Positions 1-9,739 of a stretch of DNA of 64,000 bases are shown in pieces. The stretch's first letter is position 1. The number at the start of each line of letters is the position of its first letter. The position numbers were made by a program, and so were the translations under genes. The stretch is from Pseudopithomyces maydicus (lineage: Eukaryota > Ascomycota > Dothideomycetes > Pleosporales > Didymosphaeriaceae): NCBI GenBank assembly GCA_026873275.1, contig JANTUC010000004.1, positions 1,488,001-1,552,000 on the forward strand, given 5' to 3'. The notes under the pieces were generated by a model that was given only the letters and a program-made list of their open reading frames with translations, was not told the origin of the DNA and did no database searches.

Positions 1-1396
1 GGGCTTGTCGCTCGTAAAGCTCTCGTATCCGGATTTGTATGTCTGATAGACTATCAAGCGGACCGGACAAGGATGGCGATAGCTCAACAGTTGACAAAGA
101 GTGCAACGAGGCAGAGAAATCACCGCATGCTTCAGCAAGGCCTTTGCGTTGAGTGACCACTGTGTCAGTCGCTTTCAGCAAAGCTTTCAGCTGGTTTTCG
201 AGCGCATCGAGATAAATCTTGCGATCATGGAACCACTATTTGCATCAGTATTAAGTAGGGTACGTCAGGGAGTCTACTGACATCATCGTGCTCGACAAAT
301 TTGCCGCTGCTGCCTCCTAGCATGGAGCCAAACATACCCTTGCTCTCGCCTAGGCCAGGGTCTTTCCGCTCCTTATTCTTGATATCAACATTGAAAGCAT
401 CGCTCTCGAGGAATATCTTTAGATCGCCATCATGCTGCAAAACTGAGTGCGCGGCAATCTTGTTCAACATGCGCTCAAGAGCGGCCCGTCTAGACTCGAC
501 GAAGTCGGTATCAAAGCGGCCAACCGCCTGCTTCTCTGGTGGGGGTGGGACAATTATACCAGGATTGTTGTTATGCAGCTGATTGTATAGCCAGAGGAAA
601 TCTCGGTAGCGACGGGAGACGGTGAACTCGGAGTTGCGATAGCCTTTAGAGGTGGTCTGATGGTCGATCAGGACATTGACGACCCATGCTAGGTAACACG
701 GCTCGCTTACCTTTGTGAAGACAGAGTACTCTGTATGCGAACTCGTTAGGTCGCCCACCTTGTGCGGATCGCCGACGTAGATGGAGAAAGTCGGCTTCGC
801 TGCTTGCTCTACGCTCACACTTGGCTGGGTCTGGCGCTGTGGTACTACTCCTGCCGGCGGTTGAACGGGCGGCGGCACGCGTGGGCCTCGTCCAAGCGGC
901 CTATCGTCGTCGTCGTCGTCATTGTCATCGTCCAGGTTCACTGAATCCATCATGCCCTGCAAGGAGGGCGTGAACGCGGCGGGCGGCGATAATTCTTTTG
1001 CGGCGGCGCTGGCGGCGCCTCCGGCCCCGGTGGCGCATTTGCCAATGGGCCACCCAGTGGACCTAGAGGATCTTCGGCAGCTTCCAGCTTCGTAGCTTGT
1101 CCGCCGTACTGTTTCCTGCGGGGGCCTCGTCCAGCGGGCGAGCGCGGCGCGGCCGAGACATTGGGTGCCGAGATTGCAGATGACTTGGAGTCGTCCTGCG
1201 ATGCTGCATCCTGTCAGCACTTGGATGTGTTATCAATGTGTGTTGCTGTACCAGATTCGTTCTCTTGGGTTATCTTAGGCACCTGCGGAGGAGGGGACCG
1301 CGAGGGCACGTCTGCGCATCAAGGTCAGTAAAGCGCATAGGCAGGGAAGGCGTACCACGTACCGCCCCACGGGGAGCTCCCATCATCAAGGTCCAT
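1..1396 (-). CDS. vps5: Vps5/SNX1-type sorting nexin, N-terminal and PX part (partial, apparent frameshift)
   Basis: Vps5 is the PX-BAR subunit of the retromer coat that recycles cargo from endosomes to the Golgi. Proposed exons (minus): 1396-1363, 1311-1252, 1203-711, 656-282 and 235-1, continuing off the window. The introns are 51, 48, 54 and 46 bp, all GT-AG. The start at 1396 gives MDLDDGSSPWG, a typical fungal Vps5 beginning. A Pro/Ala-rich linker follows, then an acidic run (DDDNDDDDDD), then the PX domain with the phosphoinositide motif SRRYRDFLWLY and PPPPEKQAVGRF. The last exon opens the BAR domain (WFHDRKIYLDALENQLK). In exon 3 the frame reading APPAPPQK stops matching, and the frame reading KELSPP takes over at a TTTT run (996-999). 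One extra base there would join them, and the downstream intron phases also require it. The family is clear; whether the shift is real or a sequencing error is open. Confidence 0.9.
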
Positions 1397-1882
1397 TGCG
1401 CGTCGAGTCGAGTGTGAAGCTCAGTTGTCGGACAGCGGGCGCTGGACACATGCGCATGTACGAGCCCCAGACGCCAACAATGGACCAGCACCGCCCACTC
1501 ATGGCGTGCCAAGCACTGCCTAAGTACATGGCCGCACGGGCCACCAGAGTACGTACCAAAAAACCCTCAGACATTGGATCGTGGAGTGGACCCGCAGGCC
1601 TGTAGACCCATGGACCAATGGACCCGCGGAGACCCCGGGGCCCTTACTAGGTAACTAGATACCCAGGTACCTAGGTACATAACTTGTCACGTGATGGGAT
1701 TTGGCTCTAGCTTGCATCCAGATCCTACAACATTGAATGTATGTAGCCTTGGTCTTTCAATCAACGCCTCAAGGATCTGTACATGGCGATACATTAAACA
1801 TTTATATCTACACATCGTCGTCGTCATCGTTGTCGTCGTCGCGTTTTCCTACGTCACGCCAAATCACACCATACCATTATCT
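1397..1882. promoter_or_regulatory. Intergenic region: vps5 upstream and alkaline phosphatase 3' flank
   Basis: This 486-bp gap lies upstream of vps5 and downstream of the phosphatase stop codon. It holds a CACGTG palindrome in the context GTCACGTGA at 1688-1693, 292 bp upstream of the vps5 start. It also has a run of TACCTAGG-like units at about 1648-1680, a sequence common between ascomycete genes, and repeated TGGACC words at about 1586-1625. No conserved coding sequence was seen. That the E-box acts on vps5 is inference. Confidence 0.4.
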
Positions 1883-3980
1883 CTAACTGTTCGTCACATA
1901 TTCCTTGTTGTCCTTGCCCCTCGCAAGACCGAAGCACTCGGCCATGCTAAAGAAGATATCGATGCTGTTGTACACTCCACCAAACTTATCCTGACACGGG
2001 CCCATAGCGAAGACAGGCACGTCCGTGAGCGAGTGCACACCCTGGTCGTTGCTTACAGGCAGGTTGCCGTTGAACTCGATGCCATTTTCTGCATCTTCTG
2101 GATTGGTGTGAAACTCTTTCGACTCTTCCTCGAGCTCCACGGCCGGCTCGCGCGGGCCGTCCTTGTGCACCGTGTAGTTCTCGCGATGGTCGGGATTGGC
2201 GGCCAAGCCAGAGAAAAGCGTATAACGAGGGTCCCAGTTGCGCGGGAAATTGGAGTCGACGTAGGTGAGGTTGCCCGTGTTTTGATACTGCGACAGACCA
2301 GAGTTCTGGTATGTGCCTATGGCATTGCGCTTCTTCCGCTGGTCTTCCTGGGCAGCAAGGTATTTGGTGTCAACCGAACCCATGACGTCGAAACCGTGAC
2401 CATGGTCAGCAGTGACGAGTATCAATGTGTTTTCCAGGCAGCCAGTCTTGTTGAGCCGGTTTACCGTGGCCTTGATCGTGTCATCGAGCTCGAGGAGCTC
2501 ACCGAGAGCACGATCATAGTCAAGCACATGCATCATCTTGTCGATAGATGCGGCCTCGCTCATAAGGAAGAAACCCTTATCACCGGAGCGCTCTTCGAGG
2601 ATGTCAATGGCCTTGAGGGTCATCTCTTTAAGACCGGGTTGGTCCAGAGCAGCCGTCTTGTCGCCGGTGGGGGACAGTGACTGGTTCAGGTTCTCGCGAT
2701 AGACGTTACGGTCAAGCCATTTTGCCATGTTCGAGTAGGTGAAAACACCTAGTGTTTTCTCATTGCTGGGAGCGGCTAAGAGAGCAGTGCGGTTCTGTAC
2801 AATCTGGTAGCCTTTCTTTGAAAACTCATCGTAGTAGGTCTTGTTCTGGTAGGTGACACCGCCAAGTTTAGGCGAGTAAAACTGTTCAGCACCGCCACCG
2901 AAAAGGACATCGGGACCATCCCATTCGGTCCAAGTATAGTTGGTGATGCCGTTGAGGAAAGAGTCGACGACAGCTCCATACTCATTGCGTGCACGTGTGT
3001 GGGCAGTGAGACCAGCAGGAGTGGCGTCGGCAAGGAAAGCAGTTGAGACAATGCCAACGTGTCCGCCAGTGAGGCGATGAAAGATTTCGGCAATGGTCTC
3101 GACCTTGGGGTCATCAAAGGGATCCTTGCTAGAATCGGCATAAACACCAAGGGCATTCACTGAGCTCTTGTGGCCTGTGTATAAAGCAGACGCCGAGTTT
3201 GCAGAATCAGTGATGAAGGAGTCGATGGAATGTGTCATCTGATGGCCAAGGACGGGAAATTTATCCATCTGCATTCTAGTCTGATACTTTCCGTTGATGG
3301 TTTTGTGGCCAATCAAACGGGCAGCTGTGATCATGTTGGTGGTCATGCCATCACCGATGAAGAGGATAATGTTCTTGGCCTTGCGCTCCTCTTCCAGATC
3401 GCGTACAAGCCATGTAGCCTTCGTGCTGCTTCCGTTGTTATAATTGAGGGTAGCAGTGTACTGGCCCGGCTCGTAAAGGGCAAGACGGCGATAGGCCTTA
3501 GATCGCACATCGACAATTGAGGGAGCCTGTGCATCACGGGCAAAGAAATCTTTGAAAAGTCAGCCTCAATCTGTAAGTTCGATGGTATGATGTTGGTTCA
3601 CCCTCAAAGTAGGAGAAGGTCCAATTCTCGAGCTTTGGGTCATCAAGGCCAAAGAATTCCGTCACGGGCTTGGCCTCTCCATCACCCTTCGCGATTGTGA
3701 AAGTGAAAGCTTCGTCGGCAGGCAGGCCAATGGCCTCGGAACCGTTGCGAGGCGCATGGACCTCGAGACGAATGTCGAAGTACTGACCAGCGAGGAAGTC
3801 GGCCCTGTTCCATCATTAATTCAAGCTTATATCGAGCTCTGCAAGATGGTGTGCTTACTGGTCAGGCGGGAAGACGCAACCCAGGGTTGGGCAAGTGCCC
3901 AGTCGCTGGAAAGATTGAGCAGAGACAGCACTGACGAAGGCAGCTGCGGCGACCTGGGCAAGTTTTGAGAAAACAGCCAT
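1883..3980 (-). CDS. Secreted alkaline phosphatase (Alk_phosphatase family, PF00245 type)
   Basis: Hydrolyses phosphate monoesters with two zinc ions and one magnesium ion. Exons (minus) are 3980-3859, 3804-3602 and 3549-1883, with 54- and 52-bp GT-AG introns, giving 663 residues. The start MAVFSKLAQVAAAAFVSAVSA is a clear signal peptide, and no C-terminal membrane segment is seen, so the product is probably secreted. The metal-binding IGDGM lies at 173-177. The nucleophile region is ITDSANSAS, with Ser224 the likely catalytic serine. VTADHGHGFD supplies further metal ligands, and a late His lies in VHSLTDVPVFAMGP. Several N-x-S/T sites (NNGSS, NYT, NLT) fit secretion. The reading frame is intact. 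It resembles the fungal phosphate-repressible alkaline phosphatases; an upstream CACGTG at 4356 would fit phosphate control, but that is inference. Family assignment is firm, the particular paralogue is not. Confidence 0.93.
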
Positions 3981-5096
3981 TTTATGCGTTTTGGCAGTCC
4001 TTGACCAGGTGAGTTCGAGAGCCGCGACGCGTCGTGAGCTCTGTGGGAGCTGCATATGCAAGCTTTATAAACATGCCAGGGCCCTGGAGCACGCATTGAA
4101 GCGCTGTCGCAGGATGGGTGCCGTCAATTGCCTCATTAGCGAGGATGGAAGCTGTGCTACGCCGCAGACGTAAGTTGCTCGCTCCGTCGTTAGCACGCCT
4201 CATCGCCCTCGTGGGTCGTTCAACAACTTTCACTGCTCCATCGTTGGCTGCACCGGGAACCACGCCCGCAGTGTTCAGCCAGTACAGCGGTGCCTGGCAC
4301 GATCCAACTGCCTCTTCCAGGTGGCTTCCGCGAGCCCTTTGAGTTCACGGGCTCCCACGTGTATCTCTTGGCGAAACGTGTTTCTCAGGGTCGTTGTGAT
4401 TCGCAGCAGGTATAGCAGTCAAGGCGTGTGAGGGCGTCTTGGCTGTCTTGGTATCCTTGGCTACATTTCCCGGCTCCATGGAGACCCAGGCATGGTGAAT
4501 GCGCCGCCGTGCGATTGGATCATCCCTCCGACACTTCGGGAGTGACTAGTAACTGAGCGAGGCTACGCTGTCAACCTTGCATCCACACACATGCATGCCC
4601 ATATGAAGACTCTCCACGATACATACCACCGCCACGGTTGTCTCAGCAACTCTCCAAGTCCCAGCGTCCAGGTTCTGGCGGGCCCGCCCCTCCGGTGTCG
4701 CCACCCTTGCTTGGATCATGCTCCTGAGCTTGCTGGAACACCCCTGCGCGATCATATACAATAGGATTTCTCTTTCCGGATTGGGCTTGGCGTACCGGGG
4801 CGACACTGGATACACTGCACACTGCACTAATGTACATACTCAGACTGGAAGACGTCATCTTGTGGTGTCCCTTTGGCAAACAAGCATGTATATACATATG
4901 GTAGATGGTACAGCAGCATTCAGTCATGCTTATGCAGAAATTTCCTGTGCCGCCGACTATATACATTCTTCCCCCTGGCACACGCCCGATTAGTGTCTTG
5001 TCCGTCTTTGCCTTTATCTCCACACTGGTTCGGCGAAACGCAATAGAGCAGCCAGCACCCACCGTCCAGGAAGTTCCAAAAGCAAAAGGTACCATA
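3981..5096. other. Intergenic region between alkaline phosphatase and photolyase pseudogene
   Basis: About 1.1 kb of ordinary composition. Its left part must hold the phosphatase promoter and its right part the former photolyase promoter. Several open frames exist on both strands (for example 4643-5095 minus), but their translations show no family resemblance and they overlap one another. I see no gene here. Confidence 0.5.
4356..4361. promoter_or_regulatory. CACGTG E-box upstream of the alkaline phosphatase
   Basis: A palindromic CACGTG lies 376 bp upstream of the phosphatase start codon. In fungi the bHLH regulators Pho4 and NUC-1 bind CACGTG to switch on phosphatase genes under phosphate starvation, so this is a plausible control site. 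A six-base match is weak evidence by itself, and nearby ACGTG words (such as 4376-4380) are not full sites. Confidence 0.3.
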
Positions 5097-6594
5097 ATGT
5101 CGAAGCGTACCTCATACTACCATGGCCATCCTTCTACCAAACGCGCCTAGCAGATTGACGAGCAGCTCCCATTCGATACCCTCGTCAAGCTGCTCAGCCA
5201 GCAGGAAGAGAAGAAAGACGTCGCAAAAGTTGTTTATTGGTTCCGTCCCAAAGACCTCCGCATTCACGACAATACCGGCTTGCATTACGCCTCGCACCTT
5301 GCCCAAAGTTCCAAGCAACCACATGCTTCTACCTGCACTGTCTAAACGAAGAAAGCTGGCATGGGACTAGTCCAGCTCGCGTGGATTTCGTTATCGAGGC
5401 ACTAAAATTGATGGCGGACGAACTTGGAGAATTGAACAATCCTCTTGTTTTTTTATTCGGATCAGTGCGCAGACCATACTGTCACTATCGCTTAATTCCT
5501 GAAGGATAATTATATTTCCCATGCTTTCGCCAATTTCGAGTTTGAGATCGATGAGTTACGTCGGGACATTGGGATTGTCAAGGAAGTTGGTGACCATGTG
5601 CAAGTTTCGGTATATCACGACCAAACCGTATTCGAACCAGTTACCATTCGTATAAGCAATGGCAAGCCGATGAAAGTCTTTACGCCTTACCACCGAGCCT
5701 GGCTCGGAATGACCGAAAAAGATCCCAATGTACTGGATCCCTACCCTCCTCCAGTTAAGAACAATCCGTCCGTAACAAACGAACTGAAGCAACTTTTCGG
5801 CTCTAAACTGCCGCATGTTGCACAGGACCAACAATTCACATCTCGTCAAGACATGAAATGTATCCGTGGGCTATGGCCACCAGGCCACGACGCAGGTATG
5901 AACCGTATGGATTGTTTCCTAGCTCAGATCGACGATTATGCCGCCACTCGCTCAACCCTGGCTGCAAACAGCACCTCGCGAATGTCCGCATAATTCTCTG
6001 CGGGTATGGTATCCGTACGTGAGGCATTATGCAAAATTCGAGAATAGTATGACGACAGCTCAGATTTCAGCCAAAACGGTTCAAGTAGTAGCGTCTACGG
6101 ATGAGTGCGTGAGATTGTCTTTCGTGAGCTGTATCGGCAATCATTGATGACTACGCCACACACTTCCATGAACCTCCCGCAGAATCTCAAGTTTGACTTA
6201 GTCCAGTGGGAAAATGACGAGGATGGGTGGGAGAAGTGATACAAAGGCACAACTGGGGAGCCTTTCATCGATGCTGGGATGCGCCAACTGAACACCGAAG
6301 CCTACATGCACAATCGTTTACGCATGAATGTCTCCAGCTATCTGTACTGCAACTTGCTCTTCGATTGCTGACGGCGAGAGCGATATATTGCTGAGACACT
6401 CACTGATCGATTGAGACATGTCGAATAACACGCAAGGTTGGGAGCCAAGTTTTACAGTTTCTAACCCGGTGTCACAAGCGGAGAGTAACGACCCGGCTGG
6501 AGATTATATCCGAAAATGGGTCCCTGAGTGAAGAGACGTGAAGGGCAAAGCTATTGAGAGGTTTGAGACCGACATGCGGGATGCAAAACCTTGA
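5097..6594 (+). pseudogene. CPD photolyase (cryptochrome/photolyase family) pseudogene
   Basis: A decayed DNA photolyase, the FAD enzyme that repairs cyclobutane pyrimidine dimers with light. Conserved pieces appear in order: KKDVAKVVYWFRPKDLRIHD (with an extra Pro in the usual WFRKDLR), SWHGTSPARVDFV, FANFEFEIDELRRDI, KVFTPYHRAWLG, the FAD-pocket region EPFIDAGMRQLNTEAYMHNR, and GWEPSFTV...DYIRKWVPE near the end. In-frame stops lie at 5148, 5493, 5991, 6045, 6102, 6237, 6369 and 6529. The frame shifts near 5315, is restored near 5455, and a 4-bp GATC duplication near 6402-6410 shifts it again. A stretch just before the C-terminus (after KGKAI, about 6554) is missing. The start at 5097 begins the readable protein; a longer ancestral N-terminus is possible. 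Composition is ordinary, so classical RIP does not look like the main cause of decay. Confidence 0.9.
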
Positions 6595-6970
6595 GTCATG
6601 ATCATTGTTGCGATAGTGAAATAATGAGCAGAGGGAAGTCACCCACAGCAGCGGTTGCAACAGGTCTGAGGATCAAGGTTAACACATCATCCCCTGATGT
6701 AATGATAATATTCACGATATCAATGTAGAAAGACAAAATGTGGTCTCAGCGAATATTTAACCTGTCGTATGATACAACTTGGAGACCCTCATAGTTGTGG
6801 CCTAACAAACACCACTTCCACCTCCACTCTCATAACTTCCGGATCAGCATTAGGCTCCCGAATCAATCTACTCTAACTATCTTTCCATATCCAGCCTCGT
6901 CAGTGATTGTGGTATTAGCAGCATCAGCCGTCTAATTTGGGCAAGTCTACATCTTGTCAGCGCCTCATGG
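6595..6970. other. Intergenic, no gene seen
   Basis: About 375 bp between the photolyase pseudogene and the small CxxC reading frame, somewhat richer in A+T than the sequence further left. No open frame of interest, repeat or RNA gene could be recognised. Confidence 0.4.
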
Positions 6971-7072
6971 CTATAGCAAATTACACACAGAGGAACCCAC
7001 ACTCCCGCATGACCCACAGGTTTTCGATCCATCGCTGATGGAGGCGCTGCACTTGGGACAGTTGGTGTGCAT
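6971..7072 (-). CDS. Possible 33-residue CxxC peptide (zinc-ribbon-like)
   Basis: A short open frame with the pattern CPKC, then 10 residues, then CGSC, resembling a four-cysteine zinc ribbon or rubredoxin-type knuckle in miniature. The same frame is open upstream to 7165, where translation is unconvincing, so the Met at 7070-7072 is the more natural start. Gly and Ser follow the second pair. It lies alone between the photolyase pseudogene and the methyltransferase. It may be a tiny real protein, the surviving exon of a larger one, or chance; the regular spacing of the four cysteines is the only positive evidence. Confidence 0.3.
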   Translation of the reverse strand: MHTNCPKCSASISDGSKTCGSCGSVGSSVCNLL

Positions 7073-7408
7073 TTCGAAGCTGTCTTCCTCTGATGTTGTA
7101 GTATAAGGTTCGACCTGACGACAAGAGCTGTGAATCAGTGGGAGTAATATCGCAAAAGTCTTCACTCGAATTGGAGCGGGGTGGTGCGTTCGATAAATAG
7201 ACCGCTAGGCTTACTTGCAGCATCCAAGAAAAGGAAGCTAATGCGCGCCGTCAGATGATGATCGGGCGGGTGGGGCGGTCAAAGCTATGATTGGTGATAC
7301 TATAGGTGTATACCGAGGCGATTATTTTCGCGGATAACATATCCCACATATCTACCTAATAGCATGAAAAGCCTATAGACAATTCATTTTGCGAAGTACA
7401 TCGAACCC
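7073..7408. other. Intergenic 3' flank of the methyltransferase
   Basis: About 336 bp of ordinary to slightly A+T-rich DNA containing a G-rich patch at about 7262-7280. No gene, repeat or RNA feature was recognised. Confidence 0.4.
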
Positions 7409-8239
7409 TCAGCAAGTTCTACGGGCTATCACTTCACCGTTGATGACTGCAAACCACCCCTCATCCTCCAGCTCCATATCTTTCCACGTCTGCGCAATCT
7501 CCTCCAGATCGTGCTCTGTTCCCAGGTTTCTTTCCAAAACGAGCGTTTTATAATCGCTCTTTAAGCTTCTTTCAGCCCATAGCCCACACCACCAAGCCCT
7601 CTCTTCAGGTGTACTGAAAGTCCATGCACTCACACTCGCATCGATATCACGCCGCGGGAAACCAGCTTGCATAGCTACCGCATGGAGGCGCTTTCCAATA
7701 TCTGGATCGCAGTGGATGCTCTTAGCAGTTGCTCGGTACAAATCGAGCCACTTGACCATTCCCAAATGTGGCGGATAGTGATTCATGGCGCTATAGTCGC
7801 AGTCACGCACCGCCACAATACCTCCTATTCGCGTGAGCTCCTTCATTATCCTCATCGCGGACGACGGATCTTCTAGGTGCTGTAGGACCTGGTGGGCATG
7901 TACAATATCGAAACTATCTTGGAATATGCCATCGACGTCCTTCCAATGGAATATATTCCCCACCTCGAAACGCACGTTTGATATGCGTTTTTCTTGGGCT
8001 ATTTTTCGAGCCTCCTTGATGACTTCAGCGGAAGGGTCAATGGCGAGAACGAAGCCTTGTGGAACGCGCGAGGCGAGATCCATGGAGATGGTTCCAGGGC
8101 CACATCCTACATCCAGAATCTTGAGTGAGGGGTCATTGAGGTGTGGAATAAGATGTGGACATGAATTTTCTACTGTTCTCCAGCTATGAGATCGGAGTAC
8201 AGACGCGTGGTGGCCATGGATGTAGGTTTGGGTTGACAT
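7409..8239 (-). CDS. SAM-dependent class I methyltransferase (UbiE/COQ5-like)
   Basis: An intact, apparently intronless 276-residue protein. Motif I, ILDVGCGPGTIS (residues 41-52), is the glycine-rich SAM-binding loop. Motif II is VLAIDPS (64-70), whose acidic Asp68 should bind the SAM ribose. Motif IV-like sequence is FDIVHAHQVLQHLEDP (110-125). The fold and motifs place it with the UbiE/COQ5 and Methyltransf_25-type small-molecule methyltransferases. The substrate cannot be told from sequence; many fungal relatives are orphan enzymes or tailor secondary metabolites, but no synthase gene is in the window. The only DNA between its start codon and the first retrotransposon LTR is 55 bp, so its promoter lies inside or across RIP-mutated repeat DNA. 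It is the last apparently intact gene before the isochore. Confidence 0.88.
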   Translation of the reverse strand: MSTQTYIHGHHASVLRSHSWRTVENSCPHLIPHLNDPSLKILDVGCGPGTISMDLASRVPQGFVLAIDPSAEVIKEARKIAQEKRISNVRFEVGNIFHWKDVDGIFQDSFDIVHAHQVLQHLEDPSSAMRIMKELTRIGGIVAVRDCDYSAMNHYPPHLGMVKWLDLYRATAKSIHCDPDIGKRLHAVAMQAGFPRRDIDASVSAWTFSTPEERAWWCGLWAERSLKSDYKTLVLERNLGTEHDLEEIAQTWKDMELEDEGWFAVINGEVIARRTC

Positions 8240-8294
8240 TATAATGTGAGAAACAGGTGCAAGAGGATACCTAAAGGAATCTTCCTCTACCTAT

Positions 8295-8580
8295 TGTTAC
8301 AATCACGATAAGAAACCGTAAGACAGCAGGAAAGAATTATATATAAAATATTAGCAAGTAAGATAAAGATAATAATTAATTTTATATTAAATAATAGGGC
8401 TAGCTAAATAATATATTATATAATTATAATTTTACTAAAAATATAAAATTTTAAAAATATTCACTTTTAGTAAAAGTAGAATAGTTACTTTTATTAAAAA
8501 AACAGAATTTATAAAAATAAAGTAATTACTTTTATTAAAAGGATAAAATTTATAAAAATAAAGAAAATTACTGCTATTAG
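8295..8580 (+). repeat. Fragment of a B-family-like LTR, opposite orientation; left edge of the A+T-rich isochore
   Basis: Starts with TGTTACAATCACGATAAGAAAC, which matches the reverse complement of the right end of the 622-bp B LTRs (54332 and 32579). Similarity can be followed for about 280 bp, including the spaced TTTATAAAAATAAAG repeats, then fades. The first 50 bp are little mutated and the rest is strongly A+T-rich. The five bases before it are CCTAT; no matching right-hand TSD was found. It is either a related but diverged LTR subfamily or a B LTR truncated by later insertion. Confidence 0.6.
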
Positions 8581-9739
8581 TAATGTAATAAGGCAGTACT
8601 ATAAAATAGCTTAATCTTATTTATATAGATAAGCTGTAGGATAATTAAGTTACCTTAGTAGTATTACTAATAAACTTAGTAAATACTACCACCGCTAGCA
8701 ATTAGTATAGTAGTATATAATAGTATATAGTAATATAATAATATAGATAAATAATTATAAGGCTATAAAATAGGTTTATTATATATATAATTTAAACTCA
8801 GCACCTTTAGCACCTTTAAATTATATATAATATATATATAACTTAAAAAAGCTAAAATTTTTTTTTCTGATAAGAAAATTGCTGTTTATAACTACTTAGT
8901 AATAAGGAAATAAGCTCTATATACTATATAACTAATAATTAGCTCTTAAATAGTATTCTTTTCTTCTAATTTATATAATTATACTATAATTTAAACTTAT
9001 ACTGCTATACAATTGCTAAAATAGTAGTTTTAAATATAAAAAATACTAAAGTATACTCTGCTATCTAGTACTATTAAAATAAAATAATAGATATAAATAA
9101 TAATTTAAATAGAATCTTTTAGTCCTAATAGATGCTAAGCAATATCTTATTATAATTAAAATTACTTTTTAGAACGTCTAATTTAATTTAAGAAGATTTA
9201 ATAGTAATAATTAGTTTTAATATCTAATATAATATATATTTTAATATTTTTATAGCTTAGTTATATCTTATTATATTTTTATTTTTAAAATATCTTTTTT
9301 TATTTTCAAAACTTCTACTGCTATTTTTAAATAATTAAAAAATAAATAAAATAATTAGGCTATTCTTTAAAGGCTTTAGGGATAAAAAGCTATTAAAATA
9401 AAATAATAAAATAGATATTATAGTCCCTTTAAGTAAAGAATACTTAGTAAAGCTATAATTATATGCTAGAAAGGTAGTTTGTAATAATAATAAAATAGCC
9501 CTAATTTTAAGGCTTTTATTATTAGATACTAAATATAGACTTATTTTAAAATTTAATAAGTTAAAATTTTAAAATTTATATTAGTACTAGTGCTGGTGCT
9601 GATTTTAGTAAATATAAATTTTTAAAATAAGTTCTATATTTCTTTTATAGAATCTTAGGTTAAAATTATAGAAAATATACTAAAAGATAATAATTATTAG
9701 TTAACTAAAAATAAAGGTAACTAGAAGAGGAAAATAAAT
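8581..9739. repeat. RIP-degraded repeat DNA, unassigned
   Basis: Very A+T-rich with almost no CpA or TpG. It contains a palindromic A+T tract with a central tandem CAGCACCTTTAGCACC at about 8797-8815 and no frame I could recognise. It probably continues the element whose LTR begins at 8295, but nothing proves this. Confidence 0.4.

Noticed and set aside
225..1220. One continuous 331-residue minus-strand protein as the sorting nexin
   Set aside because: Its first part is the wrong frame for the conserved linker and it reads through two introns; the five-exon model with a 1-base shift gives far better family agreement.
1211..1251. Acceptor TGACAG at 1211-1212 for vps5 intron 2
   Set aside because: It would put exon 3 in the wrong frame and leaves the branch site touching the acceptor; ATGCAG at 1204-1205 keeps the conserved frame.
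1691..2680. Plus-strand 329-residue frame
   Set aside because: It is antisense to the alkaline phosphatase, whose minus-strand frame is clearly the real one.
4643..5095. 150-residue minus-strand open frame in the intergenic region
   Set aside because: No recognisable motif, low-complexity cysteine/serine content, and overlap with other equally long frames; likely chance.
7833..8189. Plus-strand frame over the methyltransferase
   Set aside because: Shadow of the minus-strand gene with motif-rich translation only on the minus strand.
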